Shown: piece after piece, positions 9,597 through 17,254 of the stretch
How positions within the stretch are numbered: position 1 is the first letter of the stretch
How the letters are laid out: each line of letters begins with the position of its first letter
Assembly (NCBI GenBank): GCA_030529425.1
Contig: JAUMWX010000002.1
Location: 1-64,000, forward strand
Source: Tissierellia bacterium
Lineage (GTDB): Bacteria; Bacillota; Clostridia; Tissierellales; Peptoniphilaceae
Length of the DNA: 64,000 nucleotides
Direction of reading: 5' to 3'
Position numbers and translations under genes: made by a program
Notes under the pieces: model-generated
What the model was told of the DNA's origin: nothing
Database searches by the model: none
What the model saw: only the letters and a program-made list of their open reading frames with translations

Positions 9597-10142
9597 TCAT
9601 TGTTTTTTAACAGCATCCATACCCACATTCAAGGCATTCTTATTTAACGGTATCAATTTCTCTTTCTTTTCTCCATAAACTTTTTTGAATGCCGCTATAA
9701 CCGACTCTTCGGATACAAGATTTGTAACTCCCAAATAAGCCCCCAACATTACCATGTTAGCAACACGATTATTACCTAAATCATGAGCTATATCATTTAT
9801 AGGTATAGAGTAAATATTTATGTCTTCTCTATGATCTCTGTCTTTAACAAGGGATGTATTGACAAATAAATTGCCATCCGGAACCACACTTTTGGAGAAC
9901 TTATCATACGAAGGAGCATTCATTGCAATCACATCAGTAGCCTGAGCAATCACGGGAGAACCTATCGGCTCATCCGAAACGACAACTGAACAGTTTGCAC
10001 TACCGCCTCTCATTTCCGGACCATATGAAGGTAACCAACTCACATGCTTGTTTTCCAACATACCTGCATATGTAATTAATTGTCCCATAGCCATCACTCC
10101 CTGACCGCCGAATCCTGAAATTATAATTTTACGAGTTGTCAT
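9597..10142 (-). CDS. 2-oxoacid:ferredoxin oxidoreductase, gamma subunit
   Basis: The 181-residue gamma subunit of a four-subunit 2-oxoacid:ferredoxin oxidoreductase (VOR/KOR type). This complex converts a 2-oxo acid and CoA to acyl-CoA, CO2 and reduced ferredoxin in the cytoplasm. The family opening is clear (IISGFGGQGVMAMGQLI at 6-22), followed by SWLPSYGPEMRGGSANCSV at 35-53. The start ATG overlaps the beta-subunit stop by one base (TAATG), showing tight coupling. It is last in the operon and followed by a strong terminator. Confidence 0.9.
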   Translation of the reverse strand: MTTRKIIISGFGGQGVMAMGQLITYAGMLENKHVSWLPSYGPEMRGGSANCSVVVSDEPIGSPVIAQATDVIAMNAPSYDKFSKSVVPDGNLFVNTSLVKDRDHREDINIYSIPINDIAHDLGNNRVANMVMLGAYLGVTNLVSEESVIAAFKKVYGEKKEKLIPLNKNALNVGMDAVKKQ

Positions 10143-10891
10143 TATTTTCCCTCCCTAAATTTTCCAAGAGGATAATATGGCATCATATTTTCACGCAACC
10201 AAACCAAAGCCTGATCAGGTGGTAATCCCCAGTTAGTAGGACACGAAGAAAGAACCTCAACAATGCCAAATCCCTTTCCATCCAATTGAACTTGGAAACA
10301 TCTCTTAATCGCCTGTTTAGCCTTTCTTACATTGGCTGGAGTATCTACCGAAACTCTTTCAACATATTTTGCTCCGTCAATTGTTGCCAATAATTCAGAC
10401 ATCCTTATAGGTTTTCCGCAAAGAGCTTCATCTCTACCATAAGGAGATGTTGTGGTTACTTGCCCCACCAAACTTGTAGGCGCCATTTGTCCCCCGGTCA
10501 TACCGTAAATAGCATTATTTACAAATATAGTGGATATTTTTTCCCCTCTATGAGCTGCGTGAACAATCTCCGCAGTTCCTATTGATGCCAAGTCTCCGTC
10601 GCCCTGATATGTAAATACAAACTTGTCAGGATTTGATCTCTTAATTCCGGTAGCTACAGCCGGAGCTCTCCCGTGAGCCGCTTCAAACATATCCACATTA
10701 AAATATTTATACGCTAAAACCGAACAACCAACAGGAGCGATTCCTATCGCTTTTTCCTGTAATCCTAACTCAACGATACACTCAGCAACTAATTTATGTA
10801 TAATACCGTGAGGACAGCCGGGACAATAATGTGTTTCAACATCCGTAAGCCCCTTACTTCTTTCATAAACGACTTTTAACTTTTCGCTCAT
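10142..10891 (-). CDS. 2-oxoacid:ferredoxin oxidoreductase, beta (thiamine diphosphate) subunit
   Basis: The 249-residue beta subunit, which carries thiamine diphosphate. The CPGCPHGIIHKL motif near the N-terminus, the TPP-binding stretch YQGDGDLASIGTAE followed by INNAI-type NNAIYGMTGGQMAPTS, and the closing WGLPPDQALVWLREN region are all typical. I start it at ATG 10891 (MSEKLKVV), which has GGAGGGGAAAA before it. This start lies inside the alpha gene (29-nt overlap). The substrate (pyruvate, 2-oxoglutarate or branched-chain 2-oxo acid) cannot be fixed from the sequence; gene order and sizes favour the VOR/KOR group. Confidence 0.9.
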   Translation of the reverse strand: MSEKLKVVYERSKGLTDVETHYCPGCPHGIIHKLVAECIVELGLQEKAIGIAPVGCSVLAYKYFNVDMFEAAHGRAPAVATGIKRSNPDKFVFTYQGDGDLASIGTAEIVHAAHRGEKISTIFVNNAIYGMTGGQMAPTSLVGQVTTTSPYGRDEALCGKPIRMSELLATIDGAKYVERVSVDTPANVRKAKQAIKRCFQVQLDGKGFGIVEVLSSCPTNWGLPPDQALVWLRENMMPYYPLGKFREGK

Positions 10892-11951
10892 TTTTCCCCT
10901 CCAATATATCCAATGCAACCTTCACTATTTCTTCAGTTGTAGGTATTACACCTCCCTGCCTTCCGTAAAAGTGAACATTTTGTCTTCCTGCAACTCCAAT
11001 TTTTACATCGTCAACCATTTGACCCTGATTCATCTCAACAACCAAAACATCCTTAACTTTATTTCCAAGTTTTTCAAATGAAGAATACGGATATGGCCAA
11101 ATAGTTATAGGTCTGATCATTCCTACCTTGTATCCCTTTCTAGTCAATTCTTCCATTGCCGATTTACAGATACGGGATACGCTTCCATAGGCTGAAAAAA
11201 CCAAATCCAATTCACCACCCAAATTTACCTCTTCCACCAAAGTTTCATTTTCAGTTATTTTTTTGTATTTATCAATCAAATGTCTATTGTGAGCTTCCAA
11301 CTCAACAGCAGATAAATACAATGAATTTATTACATTATTAGGTCTGTTTCCCGGATTTCCCGTCGCAGCCCAATCTTTAGGCGGTAAATCACTTCTTTTT
11401 TCCGCATTTATTTCCAAAGGCTCCATCATTTGACCCAACATCCCGTCACCGACAATCATAACAGGAGTCCTGTATATATCCGCCTTATCAAAACCTTGAA
11501 TTATCAAATCAGCCATTTCCTGTATTGATGCAGGTGCGTATGCCAACAATCTGTAATCACCGTTTCCTCCACCTCTTGTTGATTGAAAATAGTCCGTTTG
11601 AGAAGGCTGAATTGAGCCCAATCCGGGACCTCCACGCATCATGTTTACTATAACACAAGGTAATTCTGCCCCCGCCAAATATGATATCCCTTCTTGTTTT
11701 AACGAAATACCCGGAGATGATGAAGATGTCATACATCTTGTTCCCGTCCCCGCACATCCGTAAATCATATTTATCGCAGCTATTTCAGATTCTGCTTGAA
11801 CAAAAGTTCCTCCCACTTTAGGAAGTTCGCGAGAAAAGTATTCAGGTACTTCACTTTGCGGTGTAATGGGATATCCAAAGAAAAACTTGCAACCGGCAGC
11901 AATTGCAGCTGCTCCCACCGCTTCATTTCCTTTCATAAGAATCTTTGCCAT
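10863..11951 (-). CDS. vorB: 2-oxoacid:ferredoxin oxidoreductase, alpha subunit (VorB-like)
   Basis: The 362-residue alpha subunit. Family signatures include GNEAVGAAAIAAGCKFFFGY at about 7-26, PITPQSEVPEY, FVQAESEIAAINM, SSSPGISLKQEG and RGGPGLGSIQPSQTDYFQ (about 100-120). A C-terminal domain with VVEMNQGQMVDDVK binds across to the beta subunit. The length matches the 3-methyl-2-oxobutanoate (VorB) group often found in clostridia. The gene is 9 bases after the ferredoxin-like delta subunit and overlaps beta. The alternative reading is a 2-oxoglutarate enzyme (KorA). Confidence is high for the family, moderate for the symbol. Confidence 0.88.
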   Translation of the reverse strand: MAKILMKGNEAVGAAAIAAGCKFFFGYPITPQSEVPEYFSRELPKVGGTFVQAESEIAAINMIYGCAGTGTRCMTSSSSPGISLKQEGISYLAGAELPCVIVNMMRGGPGLGSIQPSQTDYFQSTRGGGNGDYRLLAYAPASIQEMADLIIQGFDKADIYRTPVMIVGDGMLGQMMEPLEINAEKRSDLPPKDWAATGNPGNRPNNVINSLYLSAVELEAHNRHLIDKYKKITENETLVEEVNLGGELDLVFSAYGSVSRICKSAMEELTRKGYKVGMIRPITIWPYPYSSFEKLGNKVKDVLVVEMNQGQMVDDVKIGVAGRQNVHFYGRQGGVIPTTEEIVKVALDILEGKNERKVKSRL

Positions 11952-11960
11952 TTTTCACTC

Positions 11961-12182
11961 CTAATCTTCTTCTAAATATATCGATATTGCAGAATCAGGA
12001 CACATTATTGCACAATTACCACATGCTATACACTGATCTGCTCTCTCCGCTTTTGATGGATTATATCCTTTAACATTGATAGTATTCATATCTAGTTGTA
12101 AAACATTTTTAGGGCAAACTTGAACACATAATCCACAACCCTTGCATATGGATTGATTTATTTTTACAATCCCTCTTCTCAT
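11961..12182 (-). CDS. 2-oxoacid:ferredoxin oxidoreductase, delta (2[4Fe-4S] ferredoxin) subunit
   Basis: A 73-residue ferredoxin-like subunit that passes electrons from the TPP centre to soluble ferredoxin. Two CxxCxxCxxxCP clusters are visible: CKGCGLCVQVCPKNVL (about 11-26) and CIACGNCAIMCPDSAI (about 52-67). It lies between the P-loop ATPase and the alpha subunit with 8-9-base gaps and a GGAGGGAAAA site. Confidence 0.92.
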   Translation of the reverse strand: MRRGIVKINQSICKGCGLCVQVCPKNVLQLDMNTINVKGYNPSKAERADQCIACGNCAIMCPDSAISIYLEED

Positions 12183-12191
12183 TTTTCCCTC

Positions 12192-12896
12192 CTACAACAT
12201 CCATTCTTTTCTAAAGTACAAGTCCAAAGGAAAAACTTTCTCTTTCATTTCATCAGATAATTTATCACTTTTTAACAAATCTTCGGAAACCTTGCGCAGA
12301 CAGACAATATACCTTATCGGCAATCCCGTTTTTTCTGAAACTTCCTCTACCAATTCTTGCCCATATAAAACATCTTCCACGGTGGTATCTTTGAGCATAT
12401 TCGTCGTATTTACCAACGCTGTAACCTTTGAATTGGAATAATTCTCAATCTCTTTGATAAAATTAATAACCCCCTCAACAGTTGAAGTTTCAGGCCTATA
12501 TCTGTTAATCACAAAAAAGTGGTCATACTGCTCTGATTTTAATGTATCTCTATATCTCCCCAACGGAAGAGCCCCTTTCGGATTCCCCCCTAAATCAACT
12601 ACCACCTGATATCCCGAATCCATTAACGGAATCAAAATACCGGGATCCAAGGCAGGCAAGTCGAATGCATTCGCTCTCGGAAGACTGGATGATAAGTTTT
12701 GTATTCCTTTTTCTTCCAGAAAATCTATCTGTTCACGAAGACGAAAATACATATTTATAATATCCAAATCTATAGCAGCTACCTTTGGATATATTTTTTT
12801 CAGTTCCAAGGTATAATTCATAGAAAATTCAGTTTTTCCGCTTCCAAAATGTCCGGAAATTATTCTGATTCTCTTATCATCAGGATTTAAAACCAT
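12192..12896 (-). CDS. P-loop (CobQ/ParA-like) ATPase linked to the oxidoreductase operon
   Basis: A 234-residue nucleotide-binding protein. A Walker A-like SGHFGSGKTEFS is at 14-25, a deviant aspartate strand follows (VAAIDLDIINMYF, about 38-50), and VVVDLGGNPKGALPLGR at about 96-112 resembles the Walker B/switch region of SIMIBI ATPases. Genes of this kind often precede VOR/KOR subunits in Firmicutes, so a role in assembly or Fe-S/cofactor loading of the complex is plausible. That role is inference from position only. Confidence 0.7.
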   Translation of the reverse strand: MVLNPDDKRIRIISGHFGSGKTEFSMNYTLELKKIYPKVAAIDLDIINMYFRLREQIDFLEEKGIQNLSSSLPRANAFDLPALDPGILIPLMDSGYQVVVDLGGNPKGALPLGRYRDTLKSEQYDHFFVINRYRPETSTVEGVINFIKEIENYSNSKVTALVNTTNMLKDTTVEDVLYGQELVEEVSEKTGLPIRYIVCLRKVSEDLLKSDKLSDEMKEKVFPLDLYFRKEWML

Positions 12897-12937
12897 ATAT
12901 CCTCCTCTTCTTTACAATTTAATGCAAAATCAAATCT

Positions 12938-13630
12938 CTATGTTAATATTCTAATGATAATCGGTATCAATATAACTGACACGAAGCCCGCCAAAGCTAT
13001 CGATAATCCACTCATAGCACCTTGTACTTCACCCATTTGCAAAGCTCTTGATGTTCCTACCGCATGGGAAGTAGTTCCTATCCCCACACCTTGAGCCACG
13101 GGGTCTTCCACTTTCAAAACTTTCATAACTAAAGGAGCAACTACGGCACCGCCTATACCTGTTATTACCATACAAACCACAGTAATAGGAGGTATACCTC
13201 CGTATTCAGACGATAGTGCTACACCAATAGCTGTTGTAAGTGATTTCGGAATTATTGACATCCTTATGATTTCATTCAAACCGAACAATTTGGACATCAA
13301 ATACACACTAAGTGCAGAAGTTACAACCCCTGCAACTACCCCTACAATTATAGGTACAAGATTTTTTTTCAATAAATTTATGTTTTTATATAAGTTAATT
13401 ATCATAGCTACCGTAGCCGGTGCAATTAAAAATGTTATGTACTTACCACCATTATTAAAATCTTCAAATGATATTTTAAATACCTTCAAAGTTGCTATAA
13501 CTAAAACCATAGCTATCAGCAAAGGATTAGTTATAGGAGACTTAATTTTCTTCGCAACCCACAGTCCGATCAGGTACATTATTATGGACAACAATATCCC
13601 GAAAAAAGGAGACTTGATTAAATTGGTCAT
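12938..13630 (-). CDS. lrgB: LrgB/CidB-family membrane protein
   Basis: A 230-residue multi-spanning membrane protein of the LrgB family. Typical stretches are FLIAPATVAMIINLYKN, the long conserved SIIPKSLTTAIGVALSSEYG (about 125-145), GIGGAVVAPLVMK and GTTSHAVGTSRALQMGE. LrgAB homologues are holin/antiholin-like, but Bacillus PftAB and streptococcal LrgAB act as pyruvate transporters. Here the gene lies between a 2-hydroxyacid oxidase and a 2-oxoacid oxidoreductase, which strongly favours a 2-oxo (or 2-hydroxy) acid transport role. It overlaps lrgA by 4 bases (ATGA). Confidence 0.9.
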   Translation of the reverse strand: MTNLIKSPFFGILLSIIMYLIGLWVAKKIKSPITNPLLIAMVLVIATLKVFKISFEDFNNGGKYITFLIAPATVAMIINLYKNINLLKKNLVPIIVGVVAGVVTSALSVYLMSKLFGLNEIIRMSIIPKSLTTAIGVALSSEYGGIPPITVVCMVITGIGGAVVAPLVMKVLKVEDPVAQGVGIGTTSHAVGTSRALQMGEVQGAMSGLSIALAGFVSVILIPIIIRILT

Positions 13631-13992
13631 TTTTTATCCCTCACTTTCTGTATAAACTCTACCACCTTTGCCGTAACACCCATTGTCAAGAATAGCGAAA
13701 CAATCGTTATTACTATAATAGGCACAATATTTTCTCCCAACACTCCCATTTGGTCCATCAACGATACCGTTATCGGCACAAACAGAAAAGCCAAATTTTC
13801 CAATAATGCATTAGAAACATCTTCCACTTGATCTACCTTTACGACTCCAAATAAAAGAAAAATTAATAGATACATCATCCCGTAAACCACTTCAGGTATA
13901 GGAAAATCTATCAATGATCTACTAATTACTCCAAGTACCAGGCAGAAAAAAATTATCCCCAAACCTCTCAAAGTTTTCATAAATTCCTCCAT
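13627..13992 (-). CDS. lrgA: LrgA/CidA-family membrane protein
   Basis: A 121-residue four-helix membrane protein of the LrgA/CidA family and partner of LrgB. The family motif region IPEVVYGMMYLLIFL follows the first helix, and FLFVPITVSLMDQMG is also characteristic. The listed start has GGAGGAATTT before it. A nearer in-frame Met is MKTLRGLGI, four codons in. A long perfect hairpin separates it from the upstream glcD gene without a T run. It likely forms a transport complex with LrgB for pyruvate or a related acid. Confidence 0.88.
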   Translation of the reverse strand: MEEFMKTLRGLGIIFFCLVLGVISRSLIDFPIPEVVYGMMYLLIFLLFGVVKVDQVEDVSNALLENLAFLFVPITVSLMDQMGVLGENIVPIIVITIVSLFLTMGVTAKVVEFIQKVRDKK

Positions 13993-13996
13993 ATTC

Positions 13997-14034
13997 TATT
14001 GATAAGATTAGGGGTTACCCTAATCTTATCAATA
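13997..14034 (-). promoter_or_regulatory. Long perfect intercistronic hairpin between glcD and lrgA
   Basis: A 17-bp perfect stem (13997-14013 with 14018-14034) with a four-base loop fills the gap between the two genes. The lrgA ribosome site follows and there is no T run, so it is not a normal intrinsic terminator. It probably acts in mRNA processing, 3'-end protection of the glcD message, or partial attenuation. Confidence 0.7.
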
Positions 14035-14044
14035 AGTCATTAAA

Positions 14045-15460
14045 TTAAATTACTTTACCAGGATTTAGAATTCCGTTAGGATCAAATGCCTTCTTAACTC
14101 TTCTCATCAATTCTATCTTTGGAGTACCTTCATATTTTTCCAAATATTCAATCTTTCCATGTCCTGTTCCGTGCTCACCGGATAGGCTTCCTCCAAACTC
14201 ATAAGCTTTTGAATACAAAGTATGCATCCATTCATCCATTTGTTGCTTGAACACTTCAATATCCATATCGTTGGTTACACCGAATACGTGAATATTTCCG
14301 TCACCGGCATGTCCTACATATTGTACATAGAAATCATACTTCTTAGCTGACTCATCTACTACATCGATAAATTCGGATATTTTAGATATCGGAACAACTA
14401 CGTCACACTCATCAAGTGTCTTATATTGTTGAACCAAAGCTTCATACATTGACGCTCTCGCCAACCAAGCCTGTTCTTTCTTTTCAGGAGTATCCGCCAA
14501 ATATGCATCCAATGCCTTATTTTCCATTAAAACTTCAAATGTTCTTTCTGCCAATGCATAAAGTTCATCTTGGTCATTACCGTCAAAACGAATTAGCAAG
14601 TACGCCTTTGCTTCCACGCCGTCAACAGAGTGAGGGAATGTTTCCTTACCCAAATATTTTTCAGTAAACTTAACCATGTCCAATGTCATAAATTCACAAG
14701 ATTGAGGGTTAATATGTTGTCTGAACAATACAGGTACGGCAGCAACCGCTTCTTTTAGGTTGGCAAATGGAACTAGTATAGATATATCTTCAGTAGGTAC
14801 AGGCAATATCTTCAATGTCAATTCAGTCATGATTGCCAATGTTCCTTCAGATCCGATTACAAGACTCTTCAGATCGAAACCTGTTGTAGATTTTTTTACA
14901 TTAGCACCGAATTCCATTATTTGACCATCTGCCAATACAACTTTCATCATACGAACATAGTCTCTGGTAGTTCCGTATTTTACGGCTCTCATACCGCCGG
15001 CATTCGTAGCTACATTTCCTCCAAGGGTAGCAAGTCTTTGTCCCGGATCAGGAGGATAGAAAAATCCTCTGGTTCTACAATCTTTATCCAAATCATCCAA
15101 CAATACCCCGGGTTGTACCGTTACTACAAAGTTTTCCAAATCATAGTGCAAAATCTTGTTGAATGCAGTCATGTCCAACATAACTCCACCATGAATAGCT
15201 ACCGCAGCCCCTACTATACCTGAACCGGCTCCTCTTGCTATTACAGGAATCAAATTTTCATTACAAATCTTCATAACTGCTGAAACTTCTTCCGTTGATG
15301 TTACCGCAACAACTACTTCCGGTTTACCTGAACCGTAAATAGGCATTTCATCATGGAAAAAATCAGGATTAATTTCTTCACCAACATAAACTTTACAATC
15401 CACTGCTTTCTTAATTGCTTCTACAATTTCCGGTGTCACCTTATTGAATTTTACATCCAT
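14045..15460 (-). CDS. glcD: FAD-linked 2-hydroxyacid oxidase/dehydrogenase (GlcD family)
   Basis: A 471-residue FAD enzyme of the GlcD/D-lactate dehydrogenase family that oxidises a 2-hydroxy acid (glycolate, D-lactate or a branched relative) to the 2-oxo acid. The FAD-binding PCMH domain shows PVIARGAGSGIVGAAVAIHG (about 73-92) and PPDPGQRLATLGGNVATNAG (about 137-156). The cap and C-terminal domain show HAGDGNIHVFG, SLSGEHGTGHGKIEYL and FDPNGILNPGK. It is the first gene of the operon, with AAAGGAG before it and a strong promoter upstream. No EtfAB genes are adjacent, so its electron acceptor is unclear. Confidence 0.9.
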   Translation of the reverse strand: MDVKFNKVTPEIVEAIKKAVDCKVYVGEEINPDFFHDEMPIYGSGKPEVVVAVTSTEEVSAVMKICNENLIPVIARGAGSGIVGAAVAIHGGVMLDMTAFNKILHYDLENFVVTVQPGVLLDDLDKDCRTRGFFYPPDPGQRLATLGGNVATNAGGMRAVKYGTTRDYVRMMKVVLADGQIMEFGANVKKSTTGFDLKSLVIGSEGTLAIMTELTLKILPVPTEDISILVPFANLKEAVAAVPVLFRQHINPQSCEFMTLDMVKFTEKYLGKETFPHSVDGVEAKAYLLIRFDGNDQDELYALAERTFEVLMENKALDAYLADTPEKKEQAWLARASMYEALVQQYKTLDECDVVVPISKISEFIDVVDESAKKYDFYVQYVGHAGDGNIHVFGVTNDMDIEVFKQQMDEWMHTLYSKAYEFGGSLSGEHGTGHGKIEYLEKYEGTPKIELMRRVKKAFDPNGILNPGKVI

Positions 15461-15497
15461 AGCTTTTTCTCCTTTGTTATGTATTTATATTGAAGGT

Positions 15498-15512
15498 AAT
15501 CGAATATCGATT
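15498..15512. promoter_or_regulatory. Operator-like palindrome at the glcD operon start site
   Basis: AATCGA-ATA-TCGATT is a perfect 6+6 inverted repeat 10 bases downstream of the predicted -10. It is well placed for a repressor site. No regulator gene is linked in the window. Confidence 0.45.
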
Positions 15513-15522
15513 CCTTGATTAA

Positions 15523-15551
15523 AGTATATTATTGTAAAATTTTCGCGTCAA
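15523..15551 (-). promoter_or_regulatory. Promoter of the glcD-lrgAB-oxidoreductase operon
   Basis: TTGACG (15546-15551), 17-bp spacer, TATACT (15523-15528) on the minus strand, about 60 bases before the glcD ATG. This is among the best sigma-A-like promoters in the window. Confidence 0.75.
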
Positions 15552-16070
15552 TTGACATAAGCATAAATATGAATACCTTTGTGTAGAATATTCTAGGTAT
15601 ATATTCTATATTCTTTTTTGTGTTTTGTTTAATTATGCATAATGTATTAATAATCCTTTAACTCTATTATTAATTTATAAGTCATTTATAGAATATTTCA
15701 CTCTATAATTCTGTATATTTTTGTTATTTAATAGTCATATTTTGTATATTATTTAACTAATACTTTTCGAACCATTGGATTACCATATTTAGAATATTAT
15801 TCATTTTTTCTTATATTATGTATTTTTCTTATATATTTTTAATTTCTAAGTTTTCTAAATACAAAAACTGAAATATACGATATATCGCAATTTTATTAAC
15901 TGTAATATAAGGAGCAAATACTCTACACTTTTCCATGTAATCGTTTTCAGTATTTTTTAAATTATTACCTAAATTTCATAAATTGATAGATTAGAAAATG
16001 TTTTCATATAATGTTTTTCTTTAATCAAAATTATCTTCATCTTCAACGAAAAATTAAAAATTTAAAATAA
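15552..16070. other. Gene-free AT-rich spacer upstream of the glcD operon
   Basis: About 520 bases of very AT-rich DNA without a supported gene. It contains a 12-bp perfect palindrome (TAGAATATTCTA, 15584-15595) 32 bases upstream of the glcD -35, a possible activator site. Nothing else is recognisable. Confidence 0.5.
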
Positions 16071-16101
16071 AAAATCAACGAATTAAAAATCCGCTGATTT
16101 T
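16071..16101 (-). terminator. Terminator of the histidine-rich protein gene
   Basis: AAAATCAACG (16071-16080) pairs with CGCTGATTTT (16092-16101) with one mismatch and an 11-base loop. A T-rich tract follows on the minus strand (TTTATTTTAAATTTTTAAT). Confidence 0.6.
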
Positions 16102-16114
16102 ATGCAAGTTTATA

Positions 16115-16447
16115 CTATTCTATTACCTCAACCGGACCGTGATCATCCACATGATCTCCGTGTACATGCTGTAATCTTCCATCTACCAAATAATCTACAT
16201 GATCTCCATGAGGAACTTGTTCATGTCCGCAATTTTCATCATGTATATGAGCATCTTTTACCGGATTGCAAACATCGGGATTTTGTTCACTTACTTCTAT
16301 CACACATTCATCTATATGATCTTCGTGTGGATGATGTAAATGACCGTCATGTACATAGTCTACATGATCACCGTGTTTAATAGCTGTATGACCACAACCC
16401 TTTCCGTGTACATGGTCATGATTTTCGTGAATATGATGTTCTTTCAT
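16115..16447 (-). CDS. Histidine-rich, internally duplicated metal-binding protein
   Basis: A small 110-residue protein with about one residue in five histidine, likely a cytoplasmic zinc, nickel or copper buffer. There is no signal peptide or membrane helix. Two copies of one unit are visible: CGHTAIKHGDHVDYVHDGHL (about 18-37) and CGHEQVPHGDHVDYLVDGRL (about 73-92), each preceded by HxHxxxC-like HIHENHDHVHGKG / AHIHDENCG and followed by an HxHxDH run. A GGGAGG site precedes the ATG. Similar small His-rich proteins occur in many bacteria and are sometimes misnamed zinc permeases. Function is inferred from composition. Confidence 0.75.
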   Translation of the reverse strand: MKEHHIHENHDHVHGKGCGHTAIKHGDHVDYVHDGHLHHPHEDHIDECVIEVSEQNPDVCNPVKDAHIHDENCGHEQVPHGDHVDYLVDGRLQHVHGDHVDDHGPVEVIE

Positions 16448-16498
16448 GGCAAAACCTCCCTTGTATTTTCTTTTATTATAAAATATAATGGAAATATT

Positions 16499-17113
16499 TT
16501 AAATACATTCTTTTGCTCTCTTACATTCCAAATAAAGCATTGCAATTCTGGTATCCAAAAATTTTTTCTTAATCACTTTCCATCCGTTCTTGTTCAAAAA
16601 CTCAACATATTCATCATCAGTCCATGAATTTTCAAATTTAATCCCTGCAATTTTAAGTATCTTGTACCAAAGCTTCGCCTTTGATTTTTGAGTTTTGTGT
16701 ATATAATTAGGTGCAATTAAAACACCTTCATCCTTTAGGACTCTATCAATCTCTTTTAATGCGATTTCGGGTTTAGGAATGACATGTAGCACATTTGCAA
16801 TTATTACAACATCAAAATCTTTATCCATATAGGGCAATTCATGCGCATCGGCAACTTCAAATACAAGATTTTCAGCTCCTCCGTCTTTTTTTGCTTCATT
16901 TATCATTTTTTCAGAATAATCCGTTGCCACAACCTCTTTTGAAATACTTGCAATATTCTTTGCAAGAACTCCGGGGCCGGTACCGATCTCCAAAACTCTC
17001 TTACCTCTAACCGCTTCAAACACATCGTCATAAACCGCTCTGAATTTTTTTTGTTCCCCTCTCATTATTCTCTTATATATCGGTGCGTACAAATCCCATG
17101 CTCCCTTGTTCAT
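16499..17113 (-). CDS. Class I SAM-dependent methyltransferase (UbiE/Methyltransf_11 type)
   Basis: A 204-residue methyltransferase. SAM-binding motif I is VLEIGTGPGVLAKNI (about 42-56), the acidic loop is VVATDYSEKMI, motif II/III is FEVADAHELPYMDKDFDVVI, and the post-motif is LKEIDRVLKDEGVL. The start is taken at ATG 17113 (MNKGAWDLY), preceded by GGAAGGG, nine codons inside the longest frame. Substrate is unknown: the C-terminal part is not close to a named family I can recognise. It lies downstream of a second methyltransferase, but a 140-base gap separates them. Confidence 0.8.
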   Translation of the reverse strand: MNKGAWDLYAPIYKRIMRGEQKKFRAVYDDVFEAVRGKRVLEIGTGPGVLAKNIASISKEVVATDYSEKMINEAKKDGGAENLVFEVADAHELPYMDKDFDVVIIANVLHVIPKPEIALKEIDRVLKDEGVLIAPNYIHKTQKSKAKLWYKILKIAGIKFENSWTDDEYVEFLNKNGWKVIKKKFLDTRIAMLYLECKRAKECI

Positions 17114-17254
17114 ACTTTTGCCCTTCCTTGTTCGTTTCAAGATTGCCTCATTTTTATTAAAATAATTTTTCTTATAATTTAAACTTTGTATATCAAATTT
17201 ATTTCGTGAATTCCATTTTCGTAAACGACACTTGATTCAAGAAATCCAGTTCTA

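Noticed and set aside
11557-11757. A 66-codon minus-strand frame inside the oxidoreductase alpha gene
   Set aside because: It is a same-strand out-of-frame shadow of a well-conserved gene, with no ribosome site.
15552-16070. A riboswitch upstream of glcD
   Set aside because: No conserved riboswitch core or terminator lies between the promoter and the start codon; the leader is only about 55 bases.
16102-16380. A plus-strand open frame of 92 codons, also rich in His
   Set aside because: It is the complement of the histidine-rich minus-strand gene (CAT/CAC codons read backwards stay open) and has no ribosome site. The minus-strand frame has a GGGAGG site and a repeat structure.
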